Shown here: positions 58,763-64,000 of the stretch, in pieces
Layout: each line of letters begins with the position of its first letter
How positions within the stretch are numbered: the first letter of the stretch is position 1
Translations under genes and position numbers: made by a program
DNA from: Chloroflexota bacterium
GTDB lineage: Bacteria > Chloroflexota > Dehalococcoidia > Lucifugimonadales > UBA3495
Assembly (NCBI GenBank): GCA_009840165.1
Contig: VXOG01000037.1
Span: 1-64,000 of the forward strand
Reading direction: 5' to 3'
Length of the DNA: 64,000 nt
Notes under the pieces: generated by a model
Told to the model about the DNA's origin: nothing
The model's input: only the letters and a program-made list of their open reading frames with translations
Database searches by the model: none

Positions 58763-58834
58763 TCCCTTAGCGCCTCCGAGGAGTGTGCGATACTGCTCGG
58801 TGGGGACATGAGCGTTCGTATCAATGGCTTGCAT
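58763..58834 (-). pseudogene. Relic of an amidohydrolase gene start upstream of the ankyrin gene
   Basis: The frame from 58834 encodes MQAIDTNAHVPTEQYRTLLG in front of the ankyrin lipoprotein signal. MQAIDxxxHVPxE matches the start of the amidohydrolase at 57416 (MQAIDMHIHVPREP), and a GGAG ribosome site precedes both. I read it as a leftover 5' end, not a functional extension. Confidence 0.45.
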
Positions 58835-58916
58835 GGGGCGTTCTCCGTAGAGTATGTGATTGTCAGGTTGCTTGATCTGTGATTCTATATGCGGAAAACG
58901 GGGAGGTTGTAAAGCG

Positions 58917-59213
58917 TTGGATTCGGAAAGCGAACGAAGGCACCTGGAAATAGTAAAGGCAATCAACCTGATACACCGGCACGTCCATGCAGATGGCAGC
59001 CCGGCAGTCGTATCATTGTCAGACGAGCGTCGTCCCGTTGTGTCTGAGACCAGCGCTGACCGTCGGTTTAGAGAGATGGAAGAAGCCAACGAGCGTCGCC
59101 ACCAAGAACTGATGAAAGCTATCAGTCTGCTTTACCATCACGTCCACGACGATGATGGCAAGGCTATAATTCCCTTGCCTGACGCTGCCCCAATTCCCGT
59201 TCCCGCTGACTAG
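58917..59213 (+). CDS. Small protein with an internal HHVH-type duplication
   Basis: 98 residues from a TTG at 58917, ten bases after GGGAGG; the frame is open from 58860. It contains two copies of one motif: SERRHLEIVKAINLIHRHVH and NERRHQELMKAISLLYHHVH, each followed by D-x(2)-G and a strand with IPL/VSL. The duplication argues that this plus-strand frame is a real gene, though it is divergent to the ankyrin gene and overlaps its extended frame. His pairs may bind metal. Function unknown. Confidence 0.6.
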   Translation: MDSESERRHLEIVKAINLIHRHVHADGSPAVVSLSDERRPVVSETSADRRFREMEEANERRHQELMKAISLLYHHVHDDDGKAIIPLPDAAPIPVPAD

Positions 59214-59222
59214 AAGCGCCGC

Positions 59223-59552
59223 CTACTTCGGCGGCAATGTGGCGGCGAACTCAGCGCCCCGCTGCACCCACTGGGACAAGGCGGCGTCGGACGCCAAACC
59301 TTCGAGTTGTACCAGCACCCAGCCCTTCATGGGCCGGCCCGTAAGGTCCATCAAGCCGGCGTGAGGCTGGGATAAAGCATCCTCGTAGGCGTCGGGGCCT
59401 ACGCGCACCATCAGGCCGTGCTCGGTAACGCAGCAGCACATGTTGCCGCTCAGCATGAAGGCCAGTCCGCCGAACATTTTGCGCTCGGATAGCCCGGAGT
59501 GATGGGCGAGACTGGCGCGGATGCGAGCAGCCAGCGTTTCGTCGTAGGCCAT
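59223..59552 (-). CDS. TfoX N-terminal domain protein
   Basis: 109 residues with the TfoX_N pattern: SGLSERKMFGGLAFMLSGNM, CCCVTEHGLMVRVGPDAYED, GRPMKGWVLV. Full TfoX/Sxy is a competence regulator with a second C-terminal domain; only the N-terminal part is present here, as in many short paralogues of uncertain role. It follows the MDMPI-like gene with a 12-base gap and may be co-transcribed. Confidence 0.85.
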   Translation of the reverse strand: MAYDETLAARIRASLAHHSGLSERKMFGGLAFMLSGNMCCCVTEHGLMVRVGPDAYEDALSQPHAGLMDLTGRPMKGWVLVQLEGLASDAALSQWVQRGAEFAATLPPK

Positions 59553-59563
59553 CGCGCAATTCT

Positions 59564-60166
59564 CTACGGCTGGCGGCCCATGTAGGCAATCAGCTTGTCC
59601 TGGGGGCTGGCGTCCTCGGGTACGGCAATCTCCGGGCCGATGAAACCAGCCTGCCGGCCCATCTCGGCAAAGCCGGAGGTCAGCATCCCGTGGGCAAATT
59701 CCACCAGTTCGGCATCCAGGGTTGTGTCCTGGCCCGTCGCTTTCGCCAGGTCCCAGCCGTGGATGAACTGGTCCATGGTTGTGCCAATGAAGATTTGGCT
59801 AACGGGCATCTCGCCGAAGTAGGGAGTGCTGACGATTCCGTCCAGAGCGCCCGGTTCGCTGCCGGACTGCAATACTCCGTCAAGCAGAGTGTGGTACGCC
59901 TCAATCAGCACGGCGACGTCCGGCTCGTCGATGTAGCTGCTGTGGGCCTCGGCAACCCGAATGTTGGGTGGATCGCCGGCAATGCAGCCGGCGGTAAATT
60001 CAAGGCCGCCAATCAGGTGGTTCAGTATGCCGCGCACGTCCCACTCGGAGCAGGGAGTAGGATACTGGGCCTGGGATTGCTCCACACTGGCTACTACTTC
60101 TTTCACTCGTAGCGTAGTTTTGCGCAGCATCTCCACCGGATTGGGCATCGTCACTTCGTCGCTCAT
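59564..60166 (-). CDS. Mycothiol-dependent maleylpyruvate isomerase-like / TIGR03086-type protein
   Basis: 200 residues from the ATG at 60166, with GGAGG seven bases upstream; the frame extends to 60460 without a family match. The four-helix fold is shown by TPCSEWDVRGILNHLIGGLE with a metal-site His, then TTMDQFIHGWDLAKATGQDT with the second and third His positions. These are found in the DinB-like MDMPI family. Substrate unknown; many paralogues exist in Actinobacteria and Chloroflexota. Confidence 0.82.
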   Translation of the reverse strand: MSDEVTMPNPVEMLRKTTLRVKEVVASVEQSQAQYPTPCSEWDVRGILNHLIGGLEFTAGCIAGDPPNIRVAEAHSSYIDEPDVAVLIEAYHTLLDGVLQSGSEPGALDGIVSTPYFGEMPVSQIFIGTTMDQFIHGWDLAKATGQDTTLDAELVEFAHGMLTSGFAEMGRQAGFIGPEIAVPEDASPQDKLIAYMGRQP

Positions 60167-60249
60167 CTTTGGGCCTCCATGAGTACAGGGATGGCCCATA
60201 TTGTAGCGACCGCAAGGGACAGCTCGTAACGGGCAAGTGTCACCAATCG

Positions 60250-62109
60250 TTAAAACACCCTCGGACAGTCGCGGGTGAAGACGCTCCACTCGCCCTTCTC
60301 CGCGTCGTAGCGGGAGTTGACGAAGACGCGCCAGTTGGGTTCGTCCATTTCGGGGTAGTCGCTGCGGTAGTAGAAGCCGGGCCAGCGGGTTTCCTTGCGG
60401 TGCAGCATGTGGCGCAGGTGCGCCTCGGCAACCCAGGCGCGATGAATCAGCTCGTGGCACCGGAGCAACTCGTGGCGGTTGCGGGCGGCCAGTTTTTCCA
60501 GGTCCTCGCGCAACATCCCCATCAGCTCAAGGCCCCGCAGCATGGTGGATTCGTTGGTGGTGAAGCCGGCCGACACGCCGGCGACGTACTCGTCCATCAG
60601 CTTTTGCAGGCGGAACAGGCCCTGGCGCGGCAACAGGTAGTTGGGGTTGACCTCGGGGTTGGTTGAGGCGTACTGGTTTTCCTCGAAGGTGACCATGGGC
60701 GCCCACGCCTGCCGCTTCAGTTCTTCAATCTTGCGATCATCCACCTTGGGCGGCGTGGTGTTGTCCAGGGCGTAGGCCACGGCGGATTTGCCGGCCAGAC
60801 GGCCCTCGGTGAAGGAACCGGAAGAGAACTTGTGCGGACACGCGCCGACGCCGTCGCCGGCGGCGAACAGGCCGCTCACCGTCGTCATTTTGCTGTAACC
60901 CCAGTGGTAGCCGTCGGGAGCTACGTCCGCGGGGCCGCTGACCCACGCCCCGGCTTCTCCGCTGTGGCTGCCCATGATGTAGGGTTCGGCCAGCACCACC
61001 TCAGAAGGACGCTCCTCGGGAGCGATATTATGGGCCGCCCAGAGGATGGCCTGGGAGATGGTCATGTCCAGGAAGTCTTCCCACGCCTCGGCGATGATGT
61101 CGCGCTTGCGGTCCTCGTCGCCGGCGGCCAGCGCATCGATGGCCTCGGGCGTCTTCAGCATGATGGGGCCATTGCCGGCCTGGATTTCGGTCCAGAGCAG
61201 ATGGTTGCGCAGGGGTGTCGGCGTCGGGAAGGCGGAACCGTAAGGGTCGTACTTCTTGAGTTCGGGCAGGCGGTTGATGAAGTAGTTTTCGCCGGCCGCG
61301 TTGGTGAGGTCGGCGCGGAACAGTTGCGACCACGCCCCCACCGGGCCGTAGGAGTCCTTGAACCGGCTGGGCACGAAGCGGTGCTCCATCTGGGTCATCT
61401 CCCCGCCGACCGGGATGATGAGGCCATAGACAGAGCCGGTATCGAAGATGGAGTACCAGGTGCGGCCCATGCCCTCGCCCACGCTGCGGGGTCGGAAGAT
61501 TGCGGTGGCGCCGCCGGCCGCGCTGATGACAGAGCGGGCCTTGAAGACGTAGATAACATCCTCGCGCACGCCGAATCCGACGGCGCCGGCGATGCGGTTA
61601 GGGTCGTCGGCGTCGGTGAACAGGTGGGAGATGAACACGCGCTCGAAGTGATCCTCGGGTGGCAGGACCTTCTTTGTGGCCTCGGACACGATAGGCTTGT
61701 AGGCTTCGCCGTGGATCATTACCTGCCAACGGCCTTCCCGCACGTAAAGTCCCTCGTCGTCGTACCAGAAGGGGAGGCCCCACTCCTCAAACATGTGGAC
61801 GCTGCTATCCACGTGGCGGGCCACGTCATAGACCAGGTCCTCGCGGGACACGCCCATCATGTCGTTGCGGACGTACTCAACATAGTCCTCGGGCTGGTTC
61901 CAGCCGTGGCGCATCCCCATGTACATGTTGATGGCGGACAGTCCTTCGCCGACGGCGCCGCTGCGGTCGGTGGCGGCTTTGTCCACCATGACGATGCGCA
62001 GATCGTCGCCGCCCCAGTAACGGGCTTCAATGGCCGCGCCGCAAGCGGACATGCCGCCGCCGATGATCAGGACGTCGGATTCAACGATACGAGTGGTGGG
62101 TTCAGGCAT
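60250..62109 (-). CDS. aprA: Adenylylsulfate reductase subunit alpha
   Basis: 619 residues, ATG at 62109 with GAGGAG upstream. The FAD motif is SDVLIIGGGMSACGAA. It matches AprA along its length, for example DRSGAVGEGLSAINMY, EDLVYDVARHVDSSVHMFEE and MEHRFVPSRFKDSYGPVGAW. Residues known to bind APS in Archaeoglobus AprA have counterparts: N61, E109, W218, R244, R301 and H382 (GSHSGEAGAW). The enzyme interconverts APS and sulfite, in reduction or in sulfite oxidation. Its partner aprB lies upstream but is separated by two small HEPN-like genes. No sat, qmo or aprM gene is visible. Confidence 0.93.
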   Translation of the reverse strand: MPEPTTRIVESDVLIIGGGMSACGAAIEARYWGGDDLRIVMVDKAATDRSGAVGEGLSAINMYMGMRHGWNQPEDYVEYVRNDMMGVSREDLVYDVARHVDSSVHMFEEWGLPFWYDDEGLYVREGRWQVMIHGEAYKPIVSEATKKVLPPEDHFERVFISHLFTDADDPNRIAGAVGFGVREDVIYVFKARSVISAAGGATAIFRPRSVGEGMGRTWYSIFDTGSVYGLIIPVGGEMTQMEHRFVPSRFKDSYGPVGAWSQLFRADLTNAAGENYFINRLPELKKYDPYGSAFPTPTPLRNHLLWTEIQAGNGPIMLKTPEAIDALAAGDEDRKRDIIAEAWEDFLDMTISQAILWAAHNIAPEERPSEVVLAEPYIMGSHSGEAGAWVSGPADVAPDGYHWGYSKMTTVSGLFAAGDGVGACPHKFSSGSFTEGRLAGKSAVAYALDNTTPPKVDDRKIEELKRQAWAPMVTFEENQYASTNPEVNPNYLLPRQGLFRLQKLMDEYVAGVSAGFTTNESTMLRGLELMGMLREDLEKLAARNRHELLRCHELIHRAWVAEAHLRHMLHRKETRWPGFYYRSDYPEMDEPNWRVFVNSRYDAEKGEWSVFTRDCPRVF

Positions 62110-62190
62110 TTTGGGGATACTCCTCAGGGTTTGGCCGGCTACAGGTGAAGGCGGCGCGCGGCAGTATAGCAGATTGGTTCGGGACGGCAG

Positions 62191-62574
62191 TCAGGAGGTG
62201 GGTTGGTCCGGCGGCAGGGATTCCAGGGTTTGGGCGAATCCGCTCACCAAAGCTTTTGCCAATCGCATGTGCTCGATTCTGAATTGGCGGTCGCCGTAAA
62301 AACCGACATGAAAGGCAGACATCATATTGTACTGGCCAAGTAAGTGAGGCATCGCGTTTTCGTCAGCTAGGCGGTTGATCGTGGTACGCAGCAAGTCGTG
62401 TGATCCGTGTTCCCAGCCACGCTTCTGCGCTGCCGACTTTATGGCGTGGGCTGCGGCGCCCCAGAGTAGTTCGCAAGCTAGTTCATACTCGCTTTGTTCC
62501 AACTCGCCATCAAATCGTTCCAGAAAATGCTCGCTACGTTCCCGGTAATAGTCATAGTGACGCGGTCCAATCAT
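62191..62574 (-). CDS. HEPN/PaREP1-like protein within the apr cluster (second)
   Basis: 127 residues from the ATG at 62574, which overlaps the stop of the upstream gene by one base (TGATG). The helical pattern YYRERSEHFLERFDGELEQS, then ELACELLWGAAAHAIKSAAQ and KRGW, is shared with the gene upstream and with the pair at 22073. Function unknown. Position between aprB and aprA suggests insertion into, or recruitment to, the sulfur cluster. Confidence 0.65.
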   Translation of the reverse strand: MIGPRHYDYYRERSEHFLERFDGELEQSEYELACELLWGAAAHAIKSAAQKRGWEHGSHDLLRTTINRLADENAMPHLLGQYNMMSAFHVGFYGDRQFRIEHMRLAKALVSGFAQTLESLPPDQPTS

Positions 62575-62945
62575 CAGTCCATGCTTTCCAGGATGTGGAT
62601 GAGATTTTTGATAGGGCCTTTGCTACAGTACCGGATACCGGCTTCGTGCAGAGGTATCTGTTGGGAAACCACCCGATCGAAGGCGGACGCCATGATGAAG
62701 TTGGTGTTCAGGTCAATGGAGCCGCCTTCTTCATCAATGAGACGTATGATTACATCGCCCAGGGCGACAAAGGAATCGTGCGCCCAACCCCGGCGTTCGG
62801 CCGCGGCTTTGATGGCGCACTCCGCGGCGTCCCATAGGGCTTGGGATGCGGCGGCGATTTCGCCGCGTTCGAGCTCTACGTCCACCTGGGAGAGGAGGCG
62901 CCAGCTTTCCTTGCGGTAGTGGGCTACGGCGTCGGTAGTGGTCAT
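62574..62945 (-). CDS. HEPN/PaREP1-like protein within the apr cluster (first)
   Basis: 123 residues from the ATG at 62945, eight bases after aprB; a longer upstream frame is antisense noise over aprB. The pattern YRKESWRLLSQVDVELERGE, ASQALWDAAECAIKAAAERR and GW matches the next gene. Such helical proteins with AAE-x(3)-K-x-AAE...GW belong to the HEPN-like group around PaREP1. The two genes are coupled by a TGATG overlap and look like a self-contained pair placed in an operon. Confidence 0.65.
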   Translation of the reverse strand: MTTTDAVAHYRKESWRLLSQVDVELERGEIAAASQALWDAAECAIKAAAERRGWAHDSFVALGDVIIRLIDEEGGSIDLNTNFIMASAFDRVVSQQIPLHEAGIRYCSKGPIKNLIHILESMD

Positions 62946-62953
62946 CTGCCTGC

Positions 62954-63391
62954 CTAAGCGGAATCGGGCAGCATGAGGTATTCGGGTTCGCCGAACAGTG
63001 CGGTAGTGCGCAGGGCGTCGCGGTCGGCCGGATTGATGCCGGCGTAAGGATCGATGCTGCCCCAGGGTGTCGAGCGGGACGCGAAGCGGAAGTGCTCGGT
63101 GCGCCCGTCGCGGAAGGTAACGTTCCAGACGATGTCCTGTCCCTCGTAATGAGGCTGCACCTCGGCCCCTAAGGGAACAAAGTCCGCATAGCCGCGGACG
63201 TGAATGGCGTTTTCGGGGCAGAGCTTGACACAGGCGTAACACTCGGAACACATATCGGGTTCCTGGTTGCTGCCCTTGCTGACGACATCGTCCAGGACCA
63301 TGAGGTCGTTGGGACAGATATAGACGCACTGGGGGCCGCCGTGGACGCCGGCGCAGGCGTTGCAGGCGGAAGGATCGACGTAGGTAGGCAC
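62954..63391 (-). CDS. aprB: Adenylylsulfate reductase subunit beta
   Basis: 145 residues from a GTG at 63391, with GAGGAG six bases upstream; the start VPTYVDPSACNACAG fits AprB, and an extension to 63487 does not. Two 4Fe-4S sites: C10/C13/C22/C26 (CNACAGVHGGPQCVYICPND) and C48/C51/C54/C58 (CSECYACVKLCPENAI). The C-terminal part (RFASRSTPWGSIDPYAG) wraps AprA. The cluster pair passes electrons between AprA and a membrane donor or acceptor. Confidence 0.93.
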   Translation of the reverse strand: MPTYVDPSACNACAGVHGGPQCVYICPNDLMVLDDVVSKGSNQEPDMCSECYACVKLCPENAIHVRGYADFVPLGAEVQPHYEGQDIVWNVTFRDGRTEHFRFASRSTPWGSIDPYAGINPADRDALRTTALFGEPEYLMLPDSA

Positions 63392-63493
63392 GAATAGCTC
63401 CTCTTGTTGGAAGGCGAAAATGGGTAGCGGTAAAAAGTCTGCGGGGAATTGTAACACCAAACGCCAAGCAGCGGATTTAGGCGCCACTAAACG

Positions 63494-63800
63494 CAGGGCA
63501 ATCGCGTCTTATCCGAGGAGGACTTTGAGCAGGTAGTCCTCATCCCAACCGGCGTTGAGTCCCTTGCCTTGGATACCTGCTTTCAGCGTTCGCTCGTTTT
63601 TCAACCGGTTGTGTCCGATCTGACGCAGGGTGTTGATGTTCTGTGGCCCGTGGTCCTTGCGCACTCGGCGCTGGTCTTCCTGGAAGGTCGCGTCCAAGGG
63701 TCCAGCGCAACGAGTTTTCGATGCTCCAGTGGCTTCTGATGGTGGCCAGGAGTTGTTCCGCTGATCCGGCCAGGCTACTGATGTAGTAGCATGGCAATGG
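63494..63800 (-). mobile_element. ISAs1-family transposase fragment, frameshifted, with right terminal repeat
   Basis: The end CAGGGCAATCGCGTCTTA at 63494-63511 is the terminal repeat. The coding part, on the minus strand, ends TAA inside the repeat. Two frames encode one protein: [20 protein letters not shown] then [11 protein letters not shown], and [48 protein letters not shown] one-base insertion at about 63697 separates them. The N-terminal part of the transposase is absent at the left side of this fragment, so it is a dead remnant of the C-terminus. Confidence 0.75.
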
Positions 63801-63913
63801 CCAGAATGTCCAACAGTTTGTGATGTCGGGTGCGTGCTGCTCGGGGATCGTCCAACTCAGCGAAATGTCATCAGGGTAGCGTTGCAATGCAGGTGGTTTG
63901 CGGAGGAACGCCG

Positions 63914-63976
63914 ACTCACCCCCGCATCAAGTGCGGGGCAGGCTCTAGTCCTCTCCCATCAGGGGAGATGGAGTTT
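63914..63976. repeat. REP-like palindromic repeat at the window end
   Basis: CCCCGCATCAAGTGCGGGG hairpin followed by TCCTCTCCCATCAGGGGAGA, related to the repeats at 6905, 19653 and 54495. No gene is seen from about 63801 to the end of the window. Confidence 0.65.
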
Positions 63977-64000
63977 TTAGACGCTCTCTGATGATACAAT

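Noticed and set aside
60832-62148. Plus-strand frame of 438 codons opposite aprA
   Set aside because: Antisense to aprA, whose family match runs along the whole gene.

Overview
The window reads as a high-GC (about 60%) chromosomal segment of an uncultivated Chloroflexota bacterium, most like the SAR202/Dehalococcoidia lineages. This placement is inferred from gene content: CoxL-type molybdopterin oxidoreductases, luciferase-like flavin monooxygenases, a GMC oxidoreductase, family-5 peptide-type transporters, retropepsin/DUF5678-like pairs and adenylylsulfate reductase (AprBA). No rRNA, tRNA or CRISPR array was seen, so taxonomy is not fixed by a marker.

Layout. 0-14 kb: an XRE/ImmA-like regulator cut by the window edge, a beta-hydroxyacid dehydrogenase, a PIN toxin with a small partner, mgtE, uvrC, a CoxL-like oxidoreductase, a large secreted GLUG/Fn3 protein and a NUDT6-like Nudix hydrolase, all on the minus strand. 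14-24.7 kb (plus): two near-duplicate substrate-binding lipoproteins, two permeases without an ATPase, a membrane-anchored beta-propeller, a pair of HEPN-like small proteins, a Tam-like methyltransferase and an epimerase. 24.7-34 kb: a coiled-coil hypothetical, a luciferase-like monooxygenase, an unknown two-gene pair, a double-domain esterase, a membrane Cys-rich GIY-YIG protein and a class III aminotransferase. 34-37.2 kb (minus): gamma-glutamyltranspeptidase, a pentapeptide-repeat protein and a HesB-like protein with a Cys/Gly tail. 37.5-56 kb (plus): a second CoxL-like protein, two GNATs bracketing a HEPN-like gene with an in-frame amber codon, a cytochrome c, a repeat-rich spacer with an ISAs1-type miniature element, a second luciferase-like protein, a SIMPL-like lipoprotein, epoxide hydrolase, family-5 uracil-DNA glycosylase, a second PIN module truncated against a GMC oxidoreductase, a CoiA-like nuclease, a retropepsin pair (minus), a trans-sulfuration enzyme, Uma2, a hydantoinase-like enzyme and a second beta-propeller. 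56-64 kb (mostly minus): BrnTA, an amidohydrolase, an ankyrin lipoprotein, TfoX-N and MDMPI-like proteins, aprA and aprB separated by two HEPN-like genes, and a frameshifted ISAs1 transposase fragment.

The metabolic theme is oxidation and hydrolysis of diverse organics (oxidoreductases, esterases, epoxide hydrolase, hydantoinase-like enzyme, peptide-type uptake) next to dissimilatory sulfur metabolism. The second theme is accessory, conflict-type modules: one BrnTA, two PIN modules, three HEPN-like modules, a CoiA-like nuclease, Uma2 and a membrane GIY-YIG protein, many beside short palindromic repeats. The best candidates for undescribed biology are the PIN-partner family, the HEPN-like pair inside the apr cluster, and the Cys-repeat GIY-YIG membrane protein.
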